Source: Desulfovibrionaceae bacterium CG1_02_65_16 (GTDB lineage: Bacteria; Desulfobacterota; Desulfovibrionia; Desulfovibrionales; Desulfovibrionaceae). From it: a DNA stretch of 37,250 nt. Location of the stretch: assembly GCA_001871085.1 (NCBI GenBank), contig MNUQ01000044.1:1-37250 (forward strand), written 5' to 3'. Both the position numbers and the translations under genes were made by a program. Shown piece after piece: positions 26,560 to 35,044 of the stretch (the stretch's first letter is position 1; each line of letters starts with the position of its first letter). The notes beneath the pieces were generated by a model. That model ran no database searches, had not been told where the DNA came from, and worked only from the letters and a program-made list of their open reading frames with translations.

Positions 26560-28961
26560 GCCGGCGTCTCGCTTCCGGCCGGGCAGATAATTCCAGCCGA
26601 GTTCGTCTCATACACGCGCGGGCCCTGCGCCGTGTCCTCCACGCGGTAGCCGGCCGTGGCCAGCTCCGCGCGCAACGCGTCGGAAGCGGCGAAGTCCTTG
26701 GCCTGGCGCGCGGCCTCGCGCCGGTTCACAAGCTCCAGAACCTCCGCGGGCAGGCTGGCGCGGGCAATGGGCATGCGCCCCTTGTCCAGCAAGCCCAGGG
26801 CCGCGTCCGCGGCCTCCAGCTGGCGCAGGCAGGCAATCACCCCAGCCTGGCCCAACGTGCCGTGCTTGTCGCCGGCAAGCCAGGCGTTCACCTTTTTGAC
26901 AAAGCCAAAAAGTTTGGGCCAATAGCGGTGCAGGGCCACATCGTCCTCAAGGGCGGCGGTCAGTCCGGCCTTGAGCGCGAACACGGCCTGCTCCACGTCC
27001 TCCGGCACCGGGGCTCCGGATTGTCCGGGTTTGCCGCCATCCGCCCGGGCCAGACGCAGAGAGCAGGCGGCCTCCTGCACCTTGCTCCAGTTGCGCGCCC
27101 ACATGGCCAGGCTTTGCGGCGTGGCCGCCAGCGACTTGCGGTACGACACGGACAACAGCCACAGGCGCAATGGCGCCGCGCCGCCGGCCATGTCCAGCAG
27201 GGCGGGCAGGTCCAGAGGACTGGCCGGGTCGGCCGAAGCCGGGGCATCCGTTTCCGTCCCGCGCGAGATTTTGCGGTCGGAAAGCCAGGCCTTGGGCTCC
27301 ACGCCCGCCGCGCTCCAAATGGCGCGCAGGTTCTCCAGGTGCGGGAATTGATGGTCCTCGCCCGCCACCAGCACGTCCACGCGGCCCAGCGCGGAAAGCC
27401 CGGCCACGGCCACCTGCACAAACCAGCTGGGGCGCACGTTGCCCCACTCGGTCTCCACCACGTCGCCCAGCTTCAAATCCTGCAAACTCGCGCGCTTGAG
27501 CAGCGTGAAGTCCAGCGGGTTGTCCTTCACGTAGTCGCCCAGGTCCACCGTTTTGCCCACGGAGAGGCCGTCCATGTCCATGAGCTTCATGTCACCGTAG
27601 CGTTTGTCGCGGCGCACGTCGAAGTACACGCTGCGCAGCTTCTCGTAGGCCAGCCCCTTGCCAAGCAGCTTTTTGCAGATGTCCAGCGCGCGTGGAATCG
27701 AGGCCGAGGCGGGCTCGAAGATCGTCTCGGGCCGCATGTTCAGCTCCGCCGCCCGCGCCCTGATGCGCGCCAGGGCCCCGGCTGCGTAGTCCTCGCGGGA
27801 GAGGCCCGCCGCCCGCGCCGCCGCCAGGATGCGGTCGTCCATGTCGGCCAGGGCCACGGCCAAGCGCGCCTTGGCCCCGCGCGCGATGAGATGCCGCGCC
27901 AGCACGTCGGAAAGCGCCAGCCGCCGCCAGGCGTCGGGATCGTCGGGCTCGTCCAGACTGGGGCCGATGGTGCAGATGTTCACCTCGCCCTCGGCGTCCA
28001 GATGCACCTTGCAGCCTGTGGCGAGGTTGAAAAGCTTGAGCCCATCCTGATTCTTGGACGCGAACAGCGGCGTGGAGAGATAGCGTTCGCCGCCATCGGG
28101 GAAAATGACCACGATGCGGGCGTTCTTTTGCCCCTCCGCCTCCAGGGATTCCGCAAGCTTGAGCGCGCCGGCCAGGGCCGCGCCGGAGCTCATGCCCACG
28201 AACAGGCCCTCCATGCGGGCCAGTTGGCGGCAGCACTCGAAGGCCGCCTCGTCCTCCACGTGGAGAATGCCGTCCAGATTCTTTTTATTATAAATTCCCG
28301 GCGGATAAGACTCGTGCATATTTTTGAGGCCTTGAATCTTGTGCCCGGCGAAGGGCTCCACGGCCAACACCTTGACGCCGGGGTGCTCGTGCAGGCGCTT
28401 GGCCAGCCCCATGGCCGTGCCGCTGGTGCCCAGGGTGGCCACCACATGCGTCACCGCGCCGCCGGTCTGCTCCCATATCTCGCGGCCGGTGCCGTTGTAG
28501 TGCGCGGCTATGCTGGCTGGATTGTTGTACTGATCCATGAGCACATAAGTTTCCGGCTCGGTGCGGGCCAGCCGGTAGGCCAGCTCAATGGCGCCGTCGG
28601 TGGCGAGCCGGCCGGGGGTAAGCCGGATGTCCGCGCCATAGGCGCGCATGATGCGCTTGCGCTCCTCGCTCGCGGAGTCGGGCATGATGAGGCATATTTT
28701 ATAGCCCTTGATGGCCGCCACCATGGCCAGGCCGATGCCCGTGTTGCCGCTGGTGGCCTCGATGATGGTCTTGCCCGGCGTGAGTTCCCCGGCGGCCTCG
28801 GCGGCCTCGATCATGGCCAGGGCCACCCGGTCCTTGATGGACCCGCCGGGGTTCATGCTTTCCACCTTCGCCATGATTTTGACGTTCGGGTAGGGATTCA
28901 GGCGGCGAATCTCCACCAGCGGAGTATTGCCCACCAGCCGTAAAATGTCCGTGCGCTCCAT
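26556..28961 (-). CDS. Cysteine synthase fused to a degenerate cysteinyl-tRNA synthetase-like domain
   Basis: An 801-residue protein from ATG 28961; AGGGGC lies just upstream. Residues 1-303 are a fold-type II PLP enzyme of the cysteine synthase (CysK/CysM) family: PLP lysine K43 in GSIKDR, the SGNTG substrate loop (71-75), the phosphate loop GTSGT (178-182) and SSGAA (258-262). Residues 315-801 align end to end with cysteinyl-tRNA synthetase, from C330 (first zinc ligand) through ADMDDRI (372-378), GEDHQFPHLEN (534-544) and the C-terminal RREAARQAKDFAASDALR (747-764). HIGH is absent, two of four zinc ligands are replaced (Cys to Val in WFVQVA, Glu to Leu after HLEN), and KMSKS is reduced to KISRG (564-568). 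It should make cysteine from an activated serine and sulfide, but not charge tRNA. The large upstream extension of this frame is antisense to the next gene. Confidence 0.9.
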   Translation of the reverse strand: MERTDILRLVGNTPLVEIRRLNPYPNVKIMAKVESMNPGGSIKDRVALAMIEAAEAAGELTPGKTIIEATSGNTGIGLAMVAAIKGYKICLIMPDSASEERKRIMRAYGADIRLTPGRLATDGAIELAYRLARTEPETYVLMDQYNNPASIAAHYNGTGREIWEQTGGAVTHVVATLGTSGTAMGLAKRLHEHPGVKVLAVEPFAGHKIQGLKNMHESYPPGIYNKKNLDGILHVEDEAAFECCRQLARMEGLFVGMSSGAALAGALKLAESLEAEGQKNARIVVIFPDGGERYLSTPLFASKNQDGLKLFNLATGCKVHLDAEGEVNICTIGPSLDEPDDPDAWRRLALSDVLARHLIARGAKARLAVALADMDDRILAAARAAGLSREDYAAGALARIRARAAELNMRPETIFEPASASIPRALDICKKLLGKGLAYEKLRSVYFDVRRDKRYGDMKLMDMDGLSVGKTVDLGDYVKDNPLDFTLLKRASLQDLKLGDVVETEWGNVRPSWFVQVAVAGLSALGRVDVLVAGEDHQFPHLENLRAIWSAAGVEPKAWLSDRKISRGTETDAPASADPASPLDLPALLDMAGGAAPLRLWLLSVSYRKSLAATPQSLAMWARNWSKVQEAACSLRLARADGGKPGQSGAPVPEDVEQAVFALKAGLTAALEDDVALHRYWPKLFGFVKKVNAWLAGDKHGTLGQAGVIACLRQLEAADAALGLLDKGRMPIARASLPAEVLELVNRREAARQAKDFAASDALRAELATAGYRVEDTAQGPRVYETNSAGIICPAGSETPA

Positions 28962-29051
28962 CTGCTGCCCCTGTTGGCCGGCCCGCCCGAGGAAGGCGGA
29001 ACCCTGGCCCGTGATTTGCAACGCCGCCCGCAAACATGCGAGGTCGGCGAT

Positions 29052-30818
29052 ATGACCATGTATCCTTTCCTGAAAGACAACATCACCGCGCTGGAAAAGG
29101 CCAATCCGGCAGTTTACCGCTGGCTCTCCGGCAGCACTTTCGATGAACAGTCCCTGAAAACGAGCGTGTTTGTCAACAAGTGGGGCATCATCGACTGGCG
29201 CATGGAGTCCGGCCAGGGCCTTTTCGAGTCCATGCCGCCGGGCGCGCTGTACCGCGACTGGGTCAAGTTGGACAAGCCCGAGCTTTCCGCCAGCATCGTG
29301 GTGGGCACGAACCTGGGCTACGGCCTCAACCACCTGCTCATCAACACTCCGGATTCCCACAAGGTTCTGGTTGTGGAGCCCAACGCGCCCATGCTGCTGG
29401 CCTGCCTGGGGCAAACCGACTACCGGCCCTTCATGGCCAACAAGAAGCTGCACTTCATCACGCCGGACGAGGACCACTTGATGGAGTACATCAAGAACCT
29501 TGATCTGCAATACGTATACGGCAAAATTTACCTGCGCGGCGACCTTCCCTGCCGCCAGATAGGGCCGGAATATGCCCGCTGGATGCGCACCGTGAAGAAC
29601 CGGCTGGAGAACTTCAGCGTGGAGATGGTGACCCTGCGCTGCCGGCAGGATGTCATGGTGGGCAACGAGCTCAAGAACTACCGCCGCGCGCAGACCGACG
29701 GCAGCCTCAAGTGCATGCAGGACGCCGGGCGCGGCGTGGGCGCGGTGATTCTGGGCGCGGGCCCCTCGCTGGGCCAATTCGCCCCCGAGCTGGCCAAAAA
29801 TCCCGGATACGCGCTGTACGCAACGGCCCTGCAAACCCTGCCCGCGCTGCAACGGCACAATCTCAAGCCGCACTTCTGTCTTGCGCTGGACTACGACGGC
29901 AGCATGCTCTCCGTGTACGACCGGCTGGACCCAGAGTGGGCGAAGGACATTCCGCTCATTTACTCCACCAAGGTCAACCCGGAGCTGGTGAACCGCTACC
30001 CCGGCCCCACACTGCCCATGTGGACCATGGGCGGCATGGCGACCTTCGTCATGCAGGACCACGAATTCGTGCTGGACGCCGGCGGCAACGTCAGCCTGAC
30101 GCTTGTGCGCCTGCTGCGCTGGATGGGCGTTTCGAGCCTGTTGCTGGTCGGGCAGGACTTCGCCTGGAAGGGCGGCAGCACCCACGCCGAGGGGCACCAC
30201 GCCGCCGGGCACGAGGTCGCCTTCGACCCCGGCATGCACCAGCGCCTCAAGAACCTTTGGGGCGAGGACATCATTTCGAGCATCCAGTATCTCACCAGCA
30301 AGCGCGATCTGGAGAGCGACCTCAAGAAATCGCCCTTCCGCATAGGCAACCTGTACGGCGGCGGCGTGGTCATCGACGGCGCGCCGGCCATGACCATTGA
30401 GGAGGCGCGCGGCGGCGGCCTGCTCTCCTCCGCGCCCGGCAGCCGCGAGCGTTTCCAACACTTCCTGGCCCAGGCGCGCACCCACGGCCACCGCGTGCGC
30501 TTCGAGCCGCGCAGCCACATCTGGACCAGCTCCATCCGCGGCATGGAGCGGCGCATGCAGAAGCTCTTCCGCGACTACGGCAAAAGCCAGAACGAGATCC
30601 ACACCCTGTTGGAGCAGGCGCTGTTCTTCGTCCGGCAGGACCCGCTCTATCTGCCGTACCTGTTCAACGAAACCATCGACCTGGCCGGCCTGGCCAAAAC
30701 CCGCAGCTCATACCATCCGGCGGACTTCTCGGAGTTCAAGCGCATCGGCAAAAGCATCCTCACCAAGGTGCGCGAGGTGGACCGCTGCGTGGCCCTGCCC
30801 GACAAGACCGCGGCCTGA
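29052..30818 (+). CDS. DUF115/Maf-like (motility-associated factor) glycosyltransferase family protein
   Basis: The start at ATG 29052 (GAGG upstream) gives 588 residues; a longer frame from 28974 lacks a ribosome site. The central region (about 205-390) carries GAGPSLG (235-241) and then ALDYDGSM, features of the DUF115 family, which includes Maf flagellin glycosyltransferases that add pseudaminic or legionaminic acid to flagellin. The N-terminal part, with VVGTNLGYGLNHLL, is the extra module seen in Maf proteins. No flagellin gene is in the window, so the acceptor is unknown; a cell-surface sugar transferase acting elsewhere is possible. It is divergent from the cysteine synthase fusion with a 90-base gap and ends at a strong terminator. 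Confidence 0.8.
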   Translation: MTMYPFLKDNITALEKANPAVYRWLSGSTFDEQSLKTSVFVNKWGIIDWRMESGQGLFESMPPGALYRDWVKLDKPELSASIVVGTNLGYGLNHLLINTPDSHKVLVVEPNAPMLLACLGQTDYRPFMANKKLHFITPDEDHLMEYIKNLDLQYVYGKIYLRGDLPCRQIGPEYARWMRTVKNRLENFSVEMVTLRCRQDVMVGNELKNYRRAQTDGSLKCMQDAGRGVGAVILGAGPSLGQFAPELAKNPGYALYATALQTLPALQRHNLKPHFCLALDYDGSMLSVYDRLDPEWAKDIPLIYSTKVNPELVNRYPGPTLPMWTMGGMATFVMQDHEFVLDAGGNVSLTLVRLLRWMGVSSLLLVGQDFAWKGGSTHAEGHHAAGHEVAFDPGMHQRLKNLWGEDIISSIQYLTSKRDLESDLKKSPFRIGNLYGGGVVIDGAPAMTIEEARGGGLLSSAPGSRERFQHFLAQARTHGHRVRFEPRSHIWTSSIRGMERRMQKLFRDYGKSQNEIHTLLEQALFFVRQDPLYLPYLFNETIDLAGLAKTRSSYHPADFSEFKRIGKSILTKVREVDRCVALPDKTAA

Positions 30819-30851
30819 CCCCGCAAACGCCCCGCGAACAACGACGCCTCG

Positions 30852-30887
30852 ACGCCCGCCGGAAACGCTTCCGGCGGGCGTTTTTAT
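30852..30887 (+). terminator. Intrinsic terminator after the Maf-like gene
   Basis: A perfect 13-bp stem (30852-30864 with 30869-30881) closes a four-base ACGC loop and runs into TTTTTATT. It lies 33 bases after the Maf-like stop and ends that transcript. Confidence 0.92.
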
Positions 30888-30927
30888 TGGCGCGCCCGCG
30901 CCCTGCGTTTCAATCGCGCCCGGCGTG

Positions 30928-30956
30928 TTGCGCGCCACGGTGTTTCGACCTATAAG
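30928..30956 (+). promoter_or_regulatory. Candidate promoter of the PAP2-glycosyltransferase pair
   Basis: TTGCGC (30928-30933), a 17-base spacer and TATAAG (30951-30956). The PAP2 ATG is at 30962, so transcription would begin at or within a base or two of the start codon, implying a leaderless mRNA; alternatively the AAGG at 30954-30957 serves as ribosome site for an upstream-initiated message. Confidence 0.4.
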
Positions 30957-30961
30957 GCCGC

Positions 30962-31630
30962 ATGCCGAGCAAAGCCCCCTCCTCTTTCGCCGTGTGGGCG
31001 GCGCTGGCCCTGCCGCTGGTTTGCGTGGCGCTGGGCGCGCTGGGCCTGTATGGCGGCGAGGCCGGCGTGGCCGCGCATTTCGCCCTCTGGCGCGCCGCGC
31101 ATCCCGAGGCCAGAACGCTGCTGGAGCTGTACACCAATTGGGGCAATCCGGCCCTGTACCTGGTGTTCGCGGGAATGCTCATCGCGGGCGTGAAGCGCCG
31201 GCGGCCGGAGCTCGCCGGGCGCGCCCTGGCGTACCTCGCCGCGCAGCTTGTCGTCTCGCTGGCCATCGAGCGCGTGCTCAAAATAGGCATCGGCCGGCCC
31301 AGACCCGGAGTGGGAGGTCCATTTGAACCCTTCTCCCTGGACGCCGCGCACAACGCCATGCCCTCCGGCCACACGGTGGAAATGACCGTGCAGACCGCCT
31401 CGCTGGCGCTTTTCGCCAAATCCCTGGCGCTGCCGCTGCTGCTCGGCCTCTCGCTGGGGCTCATGGGCTTCAGCCGCATGGCGCTGGGCGCGCACCACCC
31501 CACGGACCTGCTGACAGGCCTGCTTGTGGGCGCGCTGGGCGGGCTGCTGTGCCGCCGCTGGGCCCCGACGCTCGCCGCGCGCGTCGCCCCGTTCCTCAAC
31601 CGCCCTGACGCCGACAAAGGAGCCCGCTGA
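30962..31630 (+). CDS. PAP2-superfamily membrane phosphatase
   Basis: A 222-residue protein with about five to six membrane helices and the three PAP2 phosphatase motifs: KIGIGRPRP (107-115), PSGHT (134-138) and SRMALGAHHPTD (171-182), with catalytic His residues in the last two. Such enzymes dephosphorylate lipid phosphates at the periplasmic face, for example undecaprenyl pyrophosphate (PgpB/BacA-type recycling), phosphatidylglycerol phosphate or lipid A (LpxE/LpxF). The adjoining ArnT-like gene, whose ATG shares the final base of this stop codon, favours a lipid A or lipid carrier role. Substrate is not determined by sequence alone. Confidence 0.88.
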   Translation: MPSKAPSSFAVWAALALPLVCVALGALGLYGGEAGVAAHFALWRAAHPEARTLLELYTNWGNPALYLVFAGMLIAGVKRRRPELAGRALAYLAAQLVVSLAIERVLKIGIGRPRPGVGGPFEPFSLDAAHNAMPSGHTVEMTVQTASLALFAKSLALPLLLGLSLGLMGFSRMALGAHHPTDLLTGLLVGALGGLLCRRWAPTLAARVAPFLNRPDADKGAR

Positions 31631-33318
31631 TGCCCCTGTGGAACCTCATCCGCCGCAGCCCATGGCTGGCGCTGGCCGCGCTCACGGCGCTGCAGACGGC
31701 TTTGACCCTGAACACGCGCGCCCTGTGGTTCTCCGACGAGGTGCGCTACGCCGACGCCTACGCCGGGCTTTTGCGCGGGCACTGGCTGGTGCTGAACCTG
31801 AACGGCGTGCTCTACCCGGACAAGCCGCCCCTGTATTTCTGGCTGCTGCGCGCACTGGACGCCATCACCGGCTTCCACGACCCCGCCGTGTTCTTTTTGG
31901 GCGCGGCCGTCAGCGGTCTGCTGGTGCTCTACGCCGTGCTGCTGCTGGCCAAGTCGCTCCGGCTTGATGGCGACATCGGCCTCATGGCCGGGCTGATCCT
32001 GCTCTCCACGCTGTTTTTCGCCGCGCTGCTGCACTACTCGCGCATGGACCTGCTGTTCACCGCGCTGATCATCGCCTCGCAGGCGGCGTTCTGCGCGGCC
32101 TTTCGCCCCGGGGCCGAGGCCGCGCGCCCGCGCATGGCCGCGCTGGCCATGCTGCTGGCGGCGCTGGCCACCCTCACCAAGGGCCCGCTGGGGCTTCTCT
32201 TCCCGGTGCTGACCACCGTGCTGTTTCTCGCCTGGCGGGGCCGCGCGCGGGAATTCTGGCGTGCCTCCATGCTGCCGGGGCTGCTCGTCCTGCTGGCGGT
32301 GGTGTTCTCCTGGCTCGCGGCCGCGTACTTCGCCGTTGGACCTGATTTCCTCTACAACATTTTTTATACGCAGATATTCCTGCGCGCCACCAAGACCTTC
32401 CACCATGCCGAGCCGTGGTACTTCTACTGCGTGGCGCTGCCGCCATGCCTGTTGCCCTGGACGCTGGCCGTGGTCAGCCTGCCGCTCAAGCGGCTGTTTT
32501 CCGGTGCGCACTGGCGCGGGCTCATCAAAGCGCGCAAACAGGCCTCCCCCGGGGCCGACGCCCGGGCCTGGCTGTGGATGAGCGCGGTGAGCGGCTTTGT
32601 GCTGCTCTCGCTTTTGAGCGGCAAGGTGGTGGTGTACGTGCTGCCGCTGCTGGCCCCGCTGGCGCTGCTGCTGGCGTTGGGCCTGCGCGAGGCCGCCCTG
32701 CCCTGGCGCAGAATGTGGATCGCTGCGGGCGCGCTGTTTGTGGCGCTGGGCGCGGCGATCTATTCGGCGACGCGCTTCTTGCCCCAGCAACTGGCCGGGA
32801 GCGTCTGCGTGGACGGCCAGCTGCCAGGCGCCCAGGAAGTGGCGGCTGGATTTGCCTGCTGCGGCCTGGCCTTGCTGCTGCTGCGCCGGCGCGACGCGCG
32901 CCAGATCCTCGTTGCGCTGGCCATGCTCACCGCAATGTGGGCCCTGCCCGCGGGGGTCACTCTTTCGCCTGCGCTGGACATCATCATGAGCCCCCGTCCC
33001 CAGGCGCTCATCCTCAAGGAATACGCGCAGAAAGGCTTTAAGCCAATCAGTGTGGACATCTACTCCGGCATCTACTCCTACTACTTCGGCGGCCCCATCG
33101 AGGAGCTGTCGTCCCTGGACGCGCTGACAGGGGAGCTCACCAAGGGCGACGTGGTCTTCGCCATCAAAAAGCGCAAGTGGGATTCCTGGCGGAACAGACC
33201 GGAGGCCGGTCTGGAGCGGGTGGCCCTGCAATGGCTGGCCGGCCAGGACTACTACATTGTGACCAGCCGCAGGGACGAGATCGCCCCGGCGTTGCAGAAT
33301 CTTCCCCCGGCGCAATAG
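31630..33318 (+). CDS. ArnT-like GT-C membrane glycosyltransferase
   Basis: A 562-residue polytopic protein with a large N-terminal set of membrane helices and a soluble C-terminal part after about 410. The DE pair at 36-37 (SDEVRYA) and YPDKPPLYFW (62-71) are the catalytic Asp and periplasmic loop signatures of the PMT/ArnT (GT39/GT83) fold, which use polyprenyl-phosphate sugars at the periplasmic face. ArnT moves 4-amino-arabinose onto lipid A and confers polymyxin resistance; sugar and acceptor here are unknown. The one-base overlap with PAP2 indicates coupling and a shared task. Confidence 0.88.
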   Translation: MPLWNLIRRSPWLALAALTALQTALTLNTRALWFSDEVRYADAYAGLLRGHWLVLNLNGVLYPDKPPLYFWLLRALDAITGFHDPAVFFLGAAVSGLLVLYAVLLLAKSLRLDGDIGLMAGLILLSTLFFAALLHYSRMDLLFTALIIASQAAFCAAFRPGAEAARPRMAALAMLLAALATLTKGPLGLLFPVLTTVLFLAWRGRAREFWRASMLPGLLVLLAVVFSWLAAAYFAVGPDFLYNIFYTQIFLRATKTFHHAEPWYFYCVALPPCLLPWTLAVVSLPLKRLFSGAHWRGLIKARKQASPGADARAWLWMSAVSGFVLLSLLSGKVVVYVLPLLAPLALLLALGLREAALPWRRMWIAAGALFVALGAAIYSATRFLPQQLAGSVCVDGQLPGAQEVAAGFACCGLALLLLRRRDARQILVALAMLTAMWALPAGVTLSPALDIIMSPRPQALILKEYAQKGFKPISVDIYSGIYSYYFGGPIEELSSLDALTGELTKGDVVFAIKKRKWDSWRNRPEAGLERVALQWLAGQDYYIVTSRRDEIAPALQNLPPAQ

Positions 33319-33443
33319 GCGCGACTCTTGCAAAGCGGTTTCAAACAGGCCGCCCCCAACTGCCGGCGGCCGCGAACCCGCTTGCGCCACATCTCCCGCG
33401 ACCCACGTCCCGGGCCGGCGCCAGCGCCTTCGGAGGATATCCG

Positions 33444-34043
33444 GTGCGCGCCATTCGTCTGCTCACGCTTCTGCTGCCGCTCGTTTTTTTGACGGGCGGC
33501 TGCGCGTCGATGCCGCTGCTTGCGGCCATGGACGTGCTGAACGTGGCGGAAACGGGCAAGACCGGATACGACATGGCCACCGGCCTGAACACCCGCAAAA
33601 GCCTGAAGCAGGACACCAGCCCCGACGCCCAGGCCGAGGCCCGGCTGCGCGCCGCGCTGGACGCCCAGGGCGGCAATCTGCGCTGGGCCGTGCCGCAGGT
33701 TTCGCAAGGGCGCGCCTTTGTGGTGGGCACGTACGCCTCACCCCAGGAGCTGGACCGCGCCCGCCGCGCCGTGGCCAACATCCAGGGCGTGCGCGAGACC
33801 ACGCTGTGCCTGTTCCCCGCCGGCTCCCGACAAAATTTCGACGCCACCGACGGCGAAATCCGCGACAACATCGTGCGGCTTGCCGGCCTGCGCACCCCTG
33901 GCGTGCGCGTGCATGTGGTGGAGGGCAACGCGGTCATCATCGGCCGCGTGCGCAGCAGGGAGGAGGAGGAGCGGCTGAAGGAGAGCGCGCGGATCGCCGG
34001 AGCCTCCAGCGTGCGCAGCTACGTCCGGCTGGCCGCAAAATAG
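33444..34043 (+). CDS. Lipoprotein with two BON-like domains
   Basis: The start is GTG 33444 with GGAGG seven bases upstream, giving 199 residues; an upstream extension from 33177 is inside the glycosyltransferase gene. The first 19 residues form a lipoprotein signal with cleavage before C20 (LTGGC), so the protein is probably anchored in an envelope membrane. Residues 55-120 and 130-199 each show the alpha-beta pattern of BON domains (for example GRAFVVGTYASPQELDRA and GNAVIIGRVRSREEEE), which bind phospholipid in OsmY/DolP-type proteins and maintain outer membrane integrity. The BON assignment is by pattern only; the envelope location is better supported. Confidence 0.75.
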   Translation: MRAIRLLTLLLPLVFLTGGCASMPLLAAMDVLNVAETGKTGYDMATGLNTRKSLKQDTSPDAQAEARLRAALDAQGGNLRWAVPQVSQGRAFVVGTYASPQELDRARRAVANIQGVRETTLCLFPAGSRQNFDATDGEIRDNIVRLAGLRTPGVRVHVVEGNAVIIGRVRSREEEERLKESARIAGASSVRSYVRLAAK

Positions 34044-34074
34044 AAACGGCCCGCCGGGAATCCCGACGAGCCGT
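34034..34074 (-). terminator. Intrinsic terminator of the Gfo/Idh gene
   Basis: Read on the minus strand, 34074-34046 forms a roughly 13-bp hairpin in which the two imperfect pairs are G-U wobbles (the plus-strand version has C-A mismatches). It is followed by TTTCTATTTT (34045-34036). The tail overlaps the end of the convergent lipoprotein gene. Confidence 0.75.
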
Positions 34075-34126
34075 CCCGACGCCTGCGACGGCGCCAGCGA
34101 TGCTCTTCCCGCACCTTCCGCCGCGC

Positions 34127-35044
34127 CTACGCGCCGGCGAAAATCCGCTCAATGACCTCCAGCACGGCCAAGCCGTCCTCGCCGGTGATGGGCGGCGGCG
34201 TCTTTTCGCGCACGGCGCGCAGAAACTGCGTCAGCTCCTCGCGCATCTGCTCGCGGTGCTGTGCCGGCCACTCGCGCACCGAGTAGGTCTTGTCCGCCTC
34301 GGAGAAGGGGCCGTACTCCCGCACCTGCTGGGTCATCAGGTCCGCCACGATGAAGCGGCTTTTGCAGGCCGCGCGGATGGTGCGCGAGCGGAAGGGCGTG
34401 ACCCAGTTGGTGGTGATGTGGGCCAGCACGCCGTTCTCCATCTTGGCGGTGATGAGCGCGCTGTCCTCATGCTTGCCCTGGCTGGTGGAGAACACGCCGG
34501 ACACGGTCTTGAAGTTGGAGCCGGTCAAAAAGCGCAACAGGTCGATGTCATGGGAGCCCAGATCGCGGATGACGCCCACGTCCTGAATGCGCACGGGGAA
34601 AGGCCCCACGCGTTCGATGGACAGGGAGATGAGGTCGTCGCCGGCCAGCTCCTTCACCCGCTGAACCGCCGGGTTGAAGCGTTCGATGTGGCCGACCATG
34701 AGCGCCACGCCCTTGGCCCGGGCCGCCTCCACCAGCCGCCAGCCCTGCTCCGCCGTGGCGGCCAGCGGTTTTTCCACCAGCAGGGCCACGCCGTGCTCAA
34801 TGACCTCCAGCGCCACCTCGTAGTGCAGCACCGTGGGCACGCTGATGCTCACCGCGTCGGGCTTCCGCTTGAGCAGCTCCGCCAGATTGGTGAACCCAGC
34901 CACCCCGAAGCGGTTCTTCGCCTCGTCCAGGTTGGCCTGGGCCACGTCCATGACGCCGACGACTTCCACGTCCGGCATTTCGCAATAATTGCGCAGATGA
35001 ATCTTGCCCATGGAGCCAAGACCAATGACGCCGACTTTCTGCAT
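34127..35044 (-). CDS. Gfo/Idh/MocA-family NAD(P)-dependent oxidoreductase
   Basis: A 305-residue protein from ATG 35044 with AAGGAAAG upstream. The Rossmann loop GLGSMG is at 8-13, the catalytic EKP at 91-93, GHIERFNPAV at 117-126 and DLGSHDIDLL at 160-169, all typical of the family that oxidises or reduces sugar nucleotides. Homologues with the GHxERFNPAV stretch are often found beside lipid A genes, where GnnA makes UDP-3-keto-GlcNAc for 2,3-diamino-glucose lipid A. lpxB lies next to it but divergently, and no GnnB aminotransferase is in the window, so that role is a hypothesis. Family call is secure. Confidence 0.87.
   Translation of the reverse strand: MQKVGVIGLGSMGKIHLRNYCEMPDVEVVGVMDVAQANLDEAKNRFGVAGFTNLAELLKRKPDAVSISVPTVLHYEVALEVIEHGVALLVEKPLAATAEQGWRLVEAARAKGVALMVGHIERFNPAVQRVKELAGDDLISLSIERVGPFPVRIQDVGVIRDLGSHDIDLLRFLTGSNFKTVSGVFSTSQGKHEDSALITAKMENGVLAHITTNWVTPFRSRTIRAACKSRFIVADLMTQQVREYGPFSEADKTYSVREWPAQHREQMREELTQFLRAVREKTPPPITGEDGLAVLEVIERIFAGA

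Noticed and set aside
28962-30602. Minus-strand open frame continuing upstream of the cysteine synthase fusion for about 550 codons
   Set aside because: It is antisense to the Maf-like gene, is His/Ala/Val-rich as expected of a GC-skewed shadow, and the conserved cysteine synthase N-terminus begins at 28961 with a ribosome site.
33348-33371. 7-bp inverted repeat GGCCGCC/GGCGGCC after the glycosyltransferase gene
   Set aside because: Short, GC-only and without a T-run; not distinguishable from chance in this composition.
30910-33390. 826-codon minus-strand frame opposite PAP2 and the glycosyltransferase
   Set aside because: Composition is dominated by Arg, Gln, His and Gly without motifs, while both plus-strand genes show complete family motifs.
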